Assembly (NCBI GenBank): GCA_037042915.1
Contig: CM073195.1
Span: forward strand, 930,001 to 994,000
Length of the DNA: 64,000 bases
Reading direction: 5' to 3'
Source of the DNA: Auricularia sp. M13
Lineage: Eukaryota; Basidiomycota; Agaricomycetes; Auriculariales; Auriculariaceae
The notes under the pieces were generated by a model, which was not told the origin of the DNA, did not search any database, and worked only from the letters and a program-made list of their open reading frames with translations. Positions 22,319-32,934 of the stretch are shown here, piece by piece (within the stretch, counting starts at the first letter, position 1; every line of letters begins with the position of its first letter). Made by a program: the position numbers and the translations under genes.

Positions 22319-23405
22319 TTACAAACCCGAATCTGCGAGATCAAAGTATGTCGCCAGCTTATCCGGAAATGTATCTATCAAATCTTTTACTTGCTTTCGC
22401 CACTTCGATACTTCTGGCTGTGCTACTGACGCGGAAACATACGACTCAGTGTCGCTATCATAGTAGCTGCGATTCTTGACTTTGACGTTGTCAGCTATGG
22501 TGCGCGCAGCGTTCAGCTTCGCCAAGAGGTCAGCTGAGCGCGCAGATCCACATTGCATTACGGCCGTAGCAATAAGGCTGGGGCAAGTGCATAGCACGCG
22601 ATCCCACTCCTGAGTGAGTCGATAAGCACCGTATAGAAGTTGCTTCTTGTTGGTTGTGGAGAGTCGGGGGTCATTGGTCCACTGCAGCGATGGGAGTCCA
22701 GGAGCGATGAGGAGTGCGTTGTACGCAGTGGCGAGAAGAGCGGTGAACCCGCTAGTCGTGCACGCTTCAATGAGCGCAATTAGGTCGATGGTACTTGGAG
22801 AAGCATTGTCTACCCGCCCACGGAGTAGTCGGGTGAGAGCAGAGACATTTTTGTCCTCGACGTGGAAACGCGCCAGAGCGATGAGCAGTGGACTCAGCAC
22901 GGGCCCCTCGAGAGGAAATTTCGATTGAGACAGCGTCTCGTGTAGCTGCTCGAGAGCCCACTCCGCCATGCTGGAATCCTGATACTTGTGCGCAAGTGCG
23001 GCGATGTTGACGAGCCTGATGGCCTTCTCGGGAGTGTTTGAGCTCTTGGTGAAGGCTAGCAATGCCGCCGGCCTATGCAACAAATGAGAAAACCCATGCA
23101 ATGGCAGAATGCAGGCGAGACTTACCTGACTCGAAGAGCCCACAGAAAATCGCGAAAAGCTGCCGCATCGTCACCGGTCGGGATCGGTCCTCCCTGGTCG
23201 GAGGCACCGTCCTTTCTGGCGATTTCGAACATATCGCGGAACACCAATGAGTCCTGCACTAAGCGGCTGCGGCTGACCTTTGCAAAATCAGGGTTATCAG
23301 GGGATAACGTCAATCGCAGTGGGTGATGCGCACTAGGAAGACCTCTCCTCCAGCTTCAAGAGCAATCCCATCCAAGTCGTTGTATTCGCTAGCAGAGTCG
23401 GACAT
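22319..23405 (-). CDS. BTB/POZ protein A
   Basis: Three exons: 23405-23334 (MSDSASEYNDLDGIALEAGG), 23277 to about 23126 (the BTB core VSRSRLVQDSLVFRDMFEIA...FRDFLWALRV), and about 23076-22319. The third begins PAALLAFTKSSNTPEKAIRLVNIAALAHKYQDSSMAEWALEQL, the BACK-like part. BTB domains mediate dimerisation and often act as Cullin-3 adaptors. In agaricomycetes this family (BTB, then a helical region with WTNDPRLS and the pair of small residues near the end) is greatly expanded and of unknown role. The product is about 335 residues, and both introns keep frame. The last exon overlaps nothing and ends 143 bases from the converging F-box gene. Confidence 0.82.
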
Positions 23406-23801
23406 TTCTGGCGGCAAATTATCCGAAAGGTGGCCCTGGTCTCAAGGTGCGAGTGAAAGGTAAGGTCCGTGAAGGTGAGAGTGGCAGGACAAGGTGTTAC
23501 TGGCGCTGTGCGCGTGTATTCCGCCTGTTTCTCGGTTACAGTAGAAGGACAGAAGCACGGCTGGGTGCGGTACTCGAGCCGCCAAGGGATTTGGTGAGCT
23601 CTCCGTGGAATGTGCAGCAGGTATTCGAAACGGCATTAGTTGCCGATCTTGGGCGCAGTATAATACAGTGCCTGTTTCTCTTGGAGCGAGGTACAGATGA
23701 TAACTGGAGCTGGACAATGGGATCGGGTGCACAATACAGAGTGACTAGCCAGACAGACGGGCTCAATGGCAGCCGTGGAAACGAAGATAAGATACGTTGC
23801 A
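23406..23801. other. intergenic between BTB genes
   Basis: This separates two same-strand BTB genes. It includes the promoter of BTB gene A. No coding frame is supported. Confidence 0.4.
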
Positions 23802-24650
23802 TCAGTCGAGGTCCGTCGGAAGCCTCGCGATAGCCTCCAAGATATTGTCGCGCGTCATATCCCAGCGCCAGAGAGGTTTATGGTCGGCGCACTTCGGACA
23901 AGTCGCCTTCTCGACGGCGCGATTACAGGCCTCGTCAGAAAGGACAGTAAGGCCCGAAGGATTGCGGGTCATTTCTAGAATCATAAAGCGCTTGAGATTC
24001 TCCCACGGCGTTGGCCTGTCCAAGGGGTGCGAAGCAGCAGAGCAGGTCCCGCGATTGCCAGACGAGAAATGGCCCTGTGGGTCATTCAGCGCGGAGGCGA
24101 AGGCGTCTACACGCCGCTGGCGGAGACCCAGAAGCCGAGTAAGATGCAGCATGTCCATTGGAGGCACGTCCGCAAAGTCGATTTCCACCGCCAGTGAGTC
24201 CGCGGCGGCGTCCGCGCAGATATCCTCCCAACCGTAGCGTGAGGCCAAGGCATAGCGATACAGCGGTGCATTCTTCGCGACGGGCGCGTGCATTAGGAGG
24301 CGCACCAACGCCAGCGCCGCGGCCATATCGTACTTGTCCGCGGCGCGTGCCACATTCTCGATGTCGCCCATGTCAGCGAGCTTCTCGGTGAACGGGACGT
24401 AGCGGCCGCTGGCAATTTTGAGTAGCACATCTAGCGTCTTGGAGTCCTCTTCGACTCGTATGGTCTGCACTTCGCCAGGCGTCGAGTCTGGGTGGGCGCT
24501 GGCGAACATGGTGCTGAAGAAGCCAGCCGAGCGGCGTAGAATGGATGATTCGATGCGAAACTGCACGCCTGCTGGAGTCTGTAGCACGACGTCGCCTTCA
24601 TCCGCGAAATCTGGATGATACCAGGACTCGGTAGGCACGAGGTCCGTCAT
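23802..24650 (-). CDS. BTB/POZ protein B
   Basis: This is a single uninterrupted frame of 282 residues. The BTB core is FADEGDVVLQTPAGVQFRIESSILRRSAGFFSTMF, with the strand TIRVEEDSKTLDVLLKIASG; then IENVARAADKYDMAAALALVRLL and the helical block YRYALASRYGWEDICADAAA. A late pair, CPKCADHKPLW, resembles half a zinc site, as in other members of this subfamily. The layout matches the divergent neighbour that starts at 25028 almost block for block (YALASRYGW, VPPMDMLHL, TPWENLK, EMTRNPSG), so the two are clear paralogues from a local duplication. They share a 377-base upstream region. Confidence 0.87.
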   Translation of the reverse strand: MTDLVPTESWYHPDFADEGDVVLQTPAGVQFRIESSILRRSAGFFSTMFASAHPDSTPGEVQTIRVEEDSKTLDVLLKIASGRYVPFTEKLADMGDIENVARAADKYDMAAALALVRLLMHAPVAKNAPLYRYALASRYGWEDICADAAADSLAVEIDFADVPPMDMLHLTRLLGLRQRRVDAFASALNDPQGHFSSGNRGTCSAASHPLDRPTPWENLKRFMILEMTRNPSGLTVLSDEACNRAVEKATCPKCADHKPLWRWDMTRDNILEAIARLPTDLD

Positions 24651-25027
24651 CGCTGCAACTACAAGAATGTGCGAGCATCAGCAATCCGGAGCCTGCCGGA
24701 CGTGCAAAACGGGCTTTAAGTTGATAATTTGTTGGAAGGTTGCCGGAGGCCATGCAACGATTATGATGGAACACCGAACAGGACGTTCTCCGGCCTCTCT
24801 GGGTGAGCGAGCTCCAAGGATACTGCGCAGGGTGGCGGTGCACCTGATACAGTCCGCGGCGCTAACGGGACGGCGATCCAAAAGGCTTCGGTCTCAAAGC
24901 GTTCCCGGTCCCAGGATAGCCTTAGCAACGGTCCAGGTAACAGTAAGCGACGATTTGGACCGGTATGGTGCCTCGATTTTAGAGTTACATATACCTTAAC
25001 TCAACTCACATCCTCGTTAAGACAACC
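24651..25027. promoter_or_regulatory. shared upstream region of two divergent BTB genes
   Basis: The ATGs of the two paralogous BTB genes face away from each other across 377 bases. Both promoters must lie in this stretch. No obvious symmetric sequence is seen. Confidence 0.5.
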
Positions 25028-25864
25028 ATGTCGACCGGCAAAACCTCTAACGACCTCGCGGAAGGCGACCTGGTGCTGAGGACCCAATCTGGCACTCGAT
25101 TCCGCATCCATTCTACTGCTCTGATGCGCGCTTCTGCTTTCTTTGCTGGCTTGCTCAAGGACGCCCATCCTGACAACACGCCTAGTCCAGCATACACAAA
25201 CGAAATTGCTGTGGAAGAAGACGACTTGACCGTAGACGTGTTATTAAAAGTGGCTGCTGGACTACCGTTCTCATTCGTCGACCTCAAGGACATGGACGAA
25301 ATAGAGCGCATTGCCCATGCAGCGGACAAATACTCCATTCCCGCCGTGCTCACCATCTTGGAGGTATTCATGTACGCCCCCGTTGTCACGGAGCACCCTC
25401 TACGCCGCTATGCACTCGCTTCACGCTATGGATGGGCTGCAGTTCGCGCAGATGCAGAGAAACAATTGCTCGACATCGACATCGACTATGCGAGCGTGCC
25501 GCCAATGGATATGCTTCATCTGGCACGTCTTTTGCGCCTTCGCCAGCTGCGCCTGTCCACACTGCAAAGGATTTTTGAAGATCCAGCTGGAAGGTTCAGC
25601 ATAGGCAATCGCGAATACTGCCCAGAAGGACACTTCCTTTCTCATCCCACAGCCTGGGAAAACCTCAAGTGCCAGGTCTTGTGGGAGATGACTCGCAAGC
25701 CTTCTGGTTCAACGGTGCCCGTCCTCCTGCAGTCTTTCACCAACACAGACCCTCTCTGCACGGAGTGCGTATCCAAAGGGTGTGAGCAGCGGCTGTGGTC
25801 ATGGCTACATACCTGCGACGCAATCCTCGATGTGATCAAAACTCTCCCCAATTCGCCCGATTGA
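25028..25864 (+). CDS. BTB/POZ protein C
   Basis: This is a single uninterrupted frame of 278 residues. The BTB core is DLVLRTQSGTRFRIHSTALMRASAFFAGLLKDAHP, followed by TVDVLLKVAAG, IERIAHAADKYSIPAVLTILEVF, YALASRYGWAAVRADAEKQL and VPPMDMLHLARLLRLRQLR. It ends with a cysteine pair (CTECVSKGCEQRLW). It is the paralogue of the divergent gene at 23802-24650. No signal peptide or membrane span. It probably acts as a dimeric adaptor; the substrate is unknown. The 116 bases after its stop separate it from the converging CHL1 gene. Confidence 0.87.
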   Translation: MSTGKTSNDLAEGDLVLRTQSGTRFRIHSTALMRASAFFAGLLKDAHPDNTPSPAYTNEIAVEEDDLTVDVLLKVAAGLPFSFVDLKDMDEIERIAHAADKYSIPAVLTILEVFMYAPVVTEHPLRRYALASRYGWAAVRADAEKQLLDIDIDYASVPPMDMLHLARLLRLRQLRLSTLQRIFEDPAGRFSIGNREYCPEGHFLSHPTAWENLKCQVLWEMTRKPSGSTVPVLLQSFTNTDPLCTECVSKGCEQRLWSWLHTCDAILDVIKTLPNSPD

Positions 25865-25980
25865 TTTTACTGCGCCGTGGCCCGGAATCTCAAGGAAATA
25901 ACGCTCCATCTGCGATTGCGAGTTCAATGCGAGTACCAGTGTTTGTCTGTAATATCATGGTTATTGTACATACACCAGAC

Positions 25981-28900
25981 CTAGATAATGCGCGATTTCT
26001 TCCCATTGTAGAACTTCACAAGCTGCCCAGCTGCCTTTGGATACGAATCATGCACGGCCAGGTCTGCACTGATCCAGCCTGGCAGCTTCGCCCGCACGCG
26101 ATTGGAACTGTATCGCGCGTCCACGAAAATCAGCGCGGCCCAATCGCCCTTGTGTCGGATGGCGCGTCCTGCACATCACGACCATACTCGTCAACGAAAG
26201 CTCGCTCTCACATATTCGAATGGGACACCCACCGACAGACTGATTCACCGCGCGCATGCACATGTTCTCGTACATCTCCCTTCGTCGCATCAGCCGCAGC
26301 TCGAGGTAGATAGCACACAAGGGAAGGCACGCACATTCCAGCATCGCGCGCGCCGGGCTTGGTAGGCCCAGCAGACTCGCGCACGAAGCGCATGCGCTCC
26401 TTGAGCTCGGCCGATTTCAGATTGGCATATGGCAGTCCGACTAAGATGACCGCGCGCGCCAGGCCGTCCGAAAAGTTCAGGCCCTCGGATAGCTTCGCGC
26501 CGACCACTGCGAGGAGGAGAGCTCCTTTACCGTTCTGCGCGATATGAGCATAATGTTAGTGAACGATATTTATAAGGAAGAGAACTGTCGCGACGGACAC
26601 CTGATGAAATGGCCGCGCCATATTCTCGTAGCACTTCCTCAACAGACGAACCGTCATTGGGTTCGGTGAAGAGCTGCACCCGGAGCGCGCGTTAGAGCTC
26701 ATTCTTTGAGTAGATTTCGACCGCACGCACCGGCTTCCGTGCGCCGATCTTCTCCCACAACCCGCTCTCTTTCAGATGCGCCTGCACGGCCGACAGGAAC
26801 GCATAGGACGGAAAGAAGACGACCATCCCGTCCGGGACAATGCGGACGAGATTGAGCAGCGTCATGCTCAAGTCGGACATCTGCCACGGAAGGCAGACGA
26901 CAGTCAGTGGATAATACGTAGCGCAGGCATCAGCCAACAAGCCCACCAGCGTCTTGTCGGACCTCTTCTCATAGTTGAACGTTAATTGAGACCCCTGCGG
27001 GCCCTTGGACAGTACCAGCGCGCACAGGTTCTCGCGAGGAATAACATGTCCGCATGCGAACGACGATAGCCGCTCGGGAGGCAGGAAAGGCAGAAGCTGC
27101 TGCTCGAAAACGGATATCTGCAACCAGCGTGAGCAAAAGGGCCTTCACGTCGATGCAAACACACAGGTGACATTGTTCCGCCAGCCAGCACCACCGCACG
27201 CGCCTCGTTGACAATCTCCTGGAAGTGCGGCGCAGGGTTCAGGAGTTGATATTTCAGTTGCAGCGTGCGGTCGCCGGCGGTGGCGACATTAACGAATATG
27301 CGCCCGTCAGCAGAGGCATTGCTCAGCGCGGTGATGAAGCCCTCGACAGCATGCAGGGGTGGCGTGGTGAGCACCTTCTTCCCACCGTTGGTCTTCTGTG
27401 CAGTCTTGTCGGTGTAGCTGCTGACCTTGCGCGCGAGCTTGCTGGTGCGCAAGTATGTGTGAATCTCGAGTAGGTTAATGCCCTCTGCTTTCCTGCCCAG
27501 TGCGGCCTCGAGGTCAGGTACTGTCCACAGCCGCGACTCCTCCTTGTCCTTCTTCGTCAGAGCGTCCGCGCAGAATGCTTCGAGCGCCGTGAGGAAGTGG
27601 AGCAGCCGCCGCATGTGCACGAGATGGCGCCCGGCCAGCCTATTCTTGAACTTCCCGTGGTAGATGTTGAGCTGCGAGAGCGACTCGCGCAGAGTCGCCA
27701 GGCTGAGAGAGACGGAATGGATGGACAGCATCGTATCGATTAGGTTGTGCGCCTCATCAATGATGACAACGTGCCCCTTCAGGTCGATGCCCGTTGCTTC
27801 TCGTGCTGCCTTGGACAGCAGTAGATTATACGGTAACGTAACTATCTAGTCGCAGTCAGACAGAAGCTCTTGCTTGCATCGTGAGTTATGCGTACCTGCG
27901 CTGAAGCCACGGCGCGACGCGTGCCAAAGTAAGGACATGTCCGCAACTCCTGACCAAGGGTCACTAGGTCCTCGATATCTTTCGGACTGGCCTAGAGTAA
28001 GGAGGAGACGGTCAATACGTGTCAATTGGAAGCCACCAGGACGGACCAGAATGTGATCTCGAAAGTCCAGCATCTGCGCCAGTTCGTCTGGAGGAGGCAA
28101 GTACTGACATCGTTTCCCTTTATCGCCTATCCTGCCTTTAGTACGTAGCCTTGAAAAATAGCGATACACATGCCTGTGAGCATCGCTCTGCATCCCTCGT
28201 CGATATCAACGCCGCTGCGTTTCAGTTCTTCGTTGATGCAGAGGTTCTTGCGCGAGGCAAGCGGGACAACGCGTTTCGTTCGCCCGTCAGGAGTTTTCAG
28301 CAGCTCGACCCGAAGCTGCGAGAGCTGGGTATGTGTTCTGGATGCAAAGTAGATCTGAAAACGAGAGAACTTCAGGACAGTGTTCGGGGGACGGGACCTG
28401 GGCGATATACCTTTGTGCAGACAAGATCGGGTTCATCTTCGACCACGCGCGCACGCCACGCAGCGAGCGAGCCAGACGTTGATGGCTCATCCTCGGGCAA
28501 GAACTGCTCGTCGTCTTCGTCGTCCGATGTCGGGTTATGATCAAGTTTCTGCCCACCGCAAAGCGCATCAGCAGCATGCCCTCTCATCGCAGCCATTAAT
28601 TTGCGACCTACGCGTCGTTTCGTGACCCGCGCCTGCTCCTTGCGACGCAGCGCCTCCTCCTTATGCCGCGCCCTCTCCAAGCGCTCCTCCAGCTCCTGTT
28701 CCTGTGCCTCCAGGTCGCGCCGCATGCGCGCCACAGTCTGCTCGACGACCCACGCGGGCTCTGCGCATGCATCCTGCGGTCTGTGAGCGGCACCGGCAGA
28801 CAGCTGCGCACGTACCCTTTTCGTCCGCAACGGAAGTCTTCAGCGCGTCGAGCTGGCCGCGTCGGGCGCGCTCGCGGTCGTCCTCGAGCCACTGCAGCGC

Positions 28901-29182
28901 GCTGCAGATGAGGCTGAGCGTTTTGCCCTGCTCCTTCGTCAGAACTTGCGGCTGGCACGGAATGGACAAAGCGACTCACGGTGCCTGTCGGACTCTCCAG
29001 GATGGCTAGCTTTGACGCCTCTACGGCCGCGTAGAGGTGCTTCATGAGGTCCAACTGGAAAGTCATCAACTACCGCCCGGCGGGTCGTATGGGAGTGAGC
29101 CCACCTGAATGGAGTAAGGCGGAAAGGGAAATTGAGGGAACGCATCGGGTGTAGGCAGCCTGAGTGCAGTGCCGTCGTCCAT
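25981..29182 (-). CDS. CHL1: Chl1/DDX11 iron-sulfur DNA helicase
   Basis: Chl1 is a 5'-3' superfamily 2 helicase of the XPD/FANCJ type, needed for sister-chromatid cohesion and replication-fork stability. The ATG at 29182 gives [26 protein letters not shown], the usual front. [25 protein letters not shown] joins [17 protein letters not shown] to form the Walker A motif. An acidic, coiled region with the insert typical of DDX11 follows; then [17 protein letters not shown] (DEAH box), the long HD2-like helical part ([21 protein letters not shown]) and [13 protein letters not shown]. After that come [50 protein letters not shown] (motifs V/VI), [14 protein letters not shown] and [13 protein letters not shown], with KLPGWI near the end. 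About ten introns. The gene appears intact. It is convergent with BTB gene C. Confidence 0.93.
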
Positions 29183-29427
29183 GGTGGCGGTCAAGATCAC
29201 GCTCGCAAAGTCGGAACTTGAAGCGCGTTTGGCTCCGACCCGGGACGGCTGCCCAGAGATTCTGAGAGAAGCGAACAGAGCATTTCATTCTCGACAGCAT
29301 GCGCAAAGCCAGCAACCCAGATATTCCCACACAGGTACTAACACAATATACAGCTAGATACAATGATAAATGAAAATTCATCACAGCATTCGCACGCAAA
29401 GCAGGAAAACGGACCAACTCATGCACA

Positions 29428-31098
29428 TCACTGGACCTCCCATTCAGCAAGGTAGCTCCAGCTCATCCCTTGCCTGCCACGCGCGCGCTCATAATTTGCG
29501 CGACCGTAGCCAGTGGCATCCTGGCCACCGATGACCTTGACAACCGCTAACTGCAGCGTCTGCCCACTCTGAACATCGACGTCGATTGTCCACCCGACGC
29601 GATACTCGTCATGCAGTGCGAGCGACGCCATGTTCTGCGGATGGCCGGAGGCGTCCTTGAAGAGGACGATGGGCACGTATGCGTCCTCCTCCGTATCCTG
29701 CACATGCCGGCAGTACCGCTTCAGCACGACGGTGTGTCTCCCAGGAGGGATGATCTTCGTGTCGGGGCGCAGGAGAACCTCGCTGTACCCGAGCTCGGCA
29801 AAGTCGCCCGTGACGCGCGGCCGCTCAGGCATGAGCATGTACTCCTCCCAGCCTAACTGACGGTGCGGCGGCACGAACTGATGAGCAGGCTCGCTGGGGT
29901 AGTGTCTGCGCCCAAACTCGCGGTTGTGCCCGGGCCCGGTGGCACCGCAGAAGTGGATGGGCGCGAAGCGCTTGAGATACACGCCGTTAGTGAGCGCGCC
30001 GGCGCCCCAGGTTGAGTCCATCAGCCGCCACTCGCCGTCGAGAGCGACGGCGTTCCATGCGTGGTTGCCCTCGTACCGCGGGATGTCGCGCACACCGCTT
30101 CCTGGAGGCGGGGGTTCGTACCCGTAGCCTTTGCCGTGCCCATGCACAGTGATCACTTCCAGACCCGCGGCGAGCGCCAGTGCAGCGTACAGCCCTGAAT
30201 ACCCTTCGCAGACCGCCATCCCGGTGCGCAAAGTGTCGTCGACAGTCATGGGCTTGACTGTCCCAGCGAGGAAGTTGGCTGCGTCGTAGGCAATGTTGTG
30301 GTGCATCCAGGTGAACAGAACACGAGCCTTGTCGACGGGATCGTCAAACGGCGCGGTCAGGTCGTACGCAAGTTGGTGGATGGACTCTGCATGCTCTCGG
30401 GGGAAGAGCGCAGCATGGGCGTCCGCCTCTGAGAAGTCGCGATGAGCGGTGCACCAGTCGTCGTCGTCGTCGTCATCATCATAAGTGGGTTGGACAACAG
30501 CAGGTGCAACGGACGCCGGCCGCGCGGGCTTGTTGCTGAGATTCACAGGCGGAGGGCGATTGTTCCATGCGACGGGTGGGGGAGCTGGCTGATGCGGGGC
30601 AGGTTCTGTGTGATGAGTCTGCAAGGGCGGCTTCGGTGGCTTAGGAGCGACGACGGGCGGTGGCTTGTTAGTCGCGGGCGGAGGGCCTCGCGGGGGCGGG
30701 AAGCCAGACTTGGCCGTGGGCGCGGTGTCCGTGGTCGAGCTATGGTCGGGCAACGGGGGCCTCCTGGGCGCGATGGGCGGCGCTGGCTTGGAATGCGCCT
30801 GCTGAGGTTGCGACGGGCCTGGAGCTCGCGCAAAGAACTCGTCCAGCCAGGAAAAGAAGACCTCCTTGTCCTCCTGCGACAGATTGGCCCAGTCGACGCG
30901 CTCGTCGTCGTGCTGCTCAGCGTCCTCCGAGTCGGCGAGATCAGCTTGGCGCTGGTGCAGCGCCTGGACAGCGCCGGCCCTGCGCGATAGATACGGGTCC
31001 GGCAGGTTGAGCTTGTTGCTGCTGGGCGAGACCCAACGGTCGCGGACGTTGCCCGCGCTCTCGGAGGCCTTGTTCTTGAACGCGACGACGGAGCGCAT
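29428..31098 (-). CDS. transglutaminase-fold protein, Cyk3-like
   Basis: From the ATG at 31098 the product is about 556 residues in one exon. Residues 1-90 are polar (MRSVVAFKNKASESAGNVRDRW). Residues 90-210 are very proline-rich, with many PPxxP-type SH3 ligands, and end in a run of eight aspartates. The second half is a transglutaminase-like core: VDKARVLFTWMHHNIAYD, the catalytic cysteine in GMAVCEGYSGLYAALALAAGLE, then NHAWNAVALDGEWRLMDSTWGAG with the His and Asp. A beta domain (GDFAELGYSEVLLRPDTKII) closes it. The arrangement resembles cytokinesis protein Cyk3 and relatives, which work at the bud neck or septum, although the SH3 domain of Cyk3 is not visible here. Cys-His-Asp are all present. 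A longer in-frame start at 31170 would overlap AOS1 and is less likely. Confidence 0.85.
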   Translation of the reverse strand: MRSVVAFKNKASESAGNVRDRWVSPSSNKLNLPDPYLSRRAGAVQALHQRQADLADSEDAEQHDDERVDWANLSQEDKEVFFSWLDEFFARAPGPSQPQQAHSKPAPPIAPRRPPLPDHSSTTDTAPTAKSGFPPPRGPPPATNKPPPVVAPKPPKPPLQTHHTEPAPHQPAPPPVAWNNRPPPVNLSNKPARPASVAPAVVQPTYDDDDDDDDWCTAHRDFSEADAHAALFPREHAESIHQLAYDLTAPFDDPVDKARVLFTWMHHNIAYDAANFLAGTVKPMTVDDTLRTGMAVCEGYSGLYAALALAAGLEVITVHGHGKGYGYEPPPPGSGVRDIPRYEGNHAWNAVALDGEWRLMDSTWGAGALTNGVYLKRFAPIHFCGATGPGHNREFGRRHYPSEPAHQFVPPHRQLGWEEYMLMPERPRVTGDFAELGYSEVLLRPDTKIIPPGRHTVVLKRYCRHVQDTEEDAYVPIVLFKDASGHPQNMASLALHDEYRVGWTIDVDVQSGQTLQLAVVKVIGGQDATGYGRANYERARGRQGMSWSYLAEWEVQ

Positions 31099-31170
31099 GA
31101 CGGTGCAAAGCAGACGAAAGAGAACGGCGATCCGGATTGCATCTCCGGCTTGCTCTAAGCTTATTCCCAC
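31099..31170. promoter_or_regulatory. 72-base bidirectional promoter region
   Basis: Only 72 bases separate the ATG of the minus-strand transglutaminase-fold gene from the ATG of AOS1 on the plus strand. The 5' leaders must overlap the neighbour's upstream sequence, or be very short. Confidence 0.55.
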
Positions 31171-32597
31171 ATGGCAGCGAGCATGGACGTCGACTCTGCT
31201 CCGGTCACCATCACAGAAGGTGCCCAGTGCTCCAGCGCTCCGTGATCACTGTGCTCACGTCCAGGTATACAGATGAGGCTGCCTTGTACGACCGCCAAAT
31301 CCGTCTGTGGGGTCTCGAAGCCCAGCAACGGCAAGTCTGCCAGCGTACGACGCGTCTTGCCCGTCCTGACACGCGTCAACAGAATGCGCAATGCGGCCAT
31401 ACTTGTTATAAGACTCAAAGGAGTCGCCACTGAAGTCATAAAGAATATCGTCCTCGCCGGCATCGGACGCCTCGTCGTGCTCGACCCCGACACTCTCCAG
31501 CCAGAGGACTTTGGCGCATCTTTCTTCTACAGGGAAGGGGATGCTGGCAAGAAGGTGCGCATAGGCATATAATTGCCTATATTTGGTCTGACTTGCTGTA
31601 CAGCGGGTCGATGCGGCAAAGCCACATATCGAAAGCCTCAACCCGCTGGTCCACGTAGACGTCTTCTCAGACCCAAATACCCTTTCGGACGACGCCGCGC
31701 TCGATGCCCTCGTCCAGACCGTCGACCTGGTAATCCTCACAGACGCCGACCACCAAACAACAGTCTGTCAAGTTCGCTACCTGCCCCTGCCACAAGCTCA
31801 TCTCGATTACGACCACAGCTCCGTGTAAACGCCAGCACACGCCGAAACTCTAAGCCCTTCTATGCAGGGGGCACGTACGGCCTGACAGGTTATATCTTTG
31901 CCGACCTGCTTGCCCACGAATACGTCTCCGCGTACGTCCTCCCTTCGCCAACCTGGCAACACTCGCGTCTTACGCTCAAAACAACACTGCAGACAAAAAG
32001 TACCCGGGGACCAAAACGCACCGCCGAAACAAGTGCGGAACACGATCCAGTACACCCCGCTCGCAGACGCGCTCTCCTTCAGCTGGTCCTCGCTCAAAAA
32101 GCGGCAGACGCGTGAAGCGCAGCCCGCGCTCGTCTTTGCTATCCTAGGTTAGCATCTATTCCCTGCCTCCTTCCTCATATACTCACCGCCCGCCAAACAG
32201 CGCTGTGGGAGTACGAGACAAAGCACGGCGCATTGCCCGACTCGCCAGCCGCAGCGGACGAGCTGGAGCAGCTCGCCAACGCCCGCATCAAATCCTCCGG
32301 CGTCCTCTCGAGCGTATTCTCCAAGCTCCCGCGCGACGTAGCAGAGTGCGTCTTTCTTTTCTTCGCGTCGTGCGTGTCTCGTACTGAAATGCCCGGTGGT
32401 TCATTTGCAGAACGGCCGCGACGACAGCGCAACACGAGTTCAGCCCGGTCTGCGCAGTCATCGGTGGCCTGCTCGCGCAGGACGTCTTGAAGGCGCTCGG
32501 CAGGCGCGACCCGCCCATGGACAACTTCTTCGTCTTTGACGGTGTCACCGGCTCGGGCTCCATTCTGTGCATGCGTCGTCCAGAACAACCCTCTTGA
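31171..32597 (+). CDS. AOS1: SUMO-activating enzyme subunit Aos1
   Basis: Aos1 pairs with Uba2 to adenylate SUMO. ATG 31171 gives MAASMDVDSAPVTITE. After the first intron comes the signature YTDEAALYDRQIRLWGLEAQQR, then, across a GC-AG intron (31331-31382), MRNAAILVIRLKGVATEVIKNIVLAGIG, LVVLDPDTLQPEDFGASFFY and RVDAAKPHIESLNPLVHVDVF. Later exons give KPFYAGGTYGLTGYIFADLLAHEYVSA, QYTPLADALSFSW, LWEYETKHGALPDSP and HEFSPVCAVIGGLLAQDVLKAL, with DNFFVFDGVTGSG near the end. Seven introns at least; most are in phase by eye, and the first donor is ambiguous. No catalytic cysteine domain is expected in this subunit. It is divergently paired with the gene on the left. Confidence 0.92.
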
Positions 32598-32934
32598 TTT
32601 CTACAGTACTACCTAGTCGTCGCTTGTAAGTAATGCAAATTCAGTGCCTGCAGCCTCAACCCGCGCAGCAATTCCCCAAAACCACTCCGTGGGCTTGCCT
32701 GTTTGGTCACTGATGCTCGAGTCTTCCTCAAGTACATCCTGGTGGTCGCGCCTGGACGTCGCAGCGTATTCAAGTCCGCAATCAGAGAGACAATGCACCC
32801 TGAAATCCCAACGACATTAACATAGTGCTAATAACAGGCTATAATACACCATGCTTATGCGCTCTACTCGGCGGGCTTCAAAGCTTGCTACGGGCTCCGA
32901 GGGCTGCGGCTGCTGACAGCTCAGACGCTCGAAG
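32598..32934. other. intergenic, convergent 3' ends
   Basis: This is the 3' flank of AOS1 and of the cupin gene. Nothing else is seen. Confidence 0.4.
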
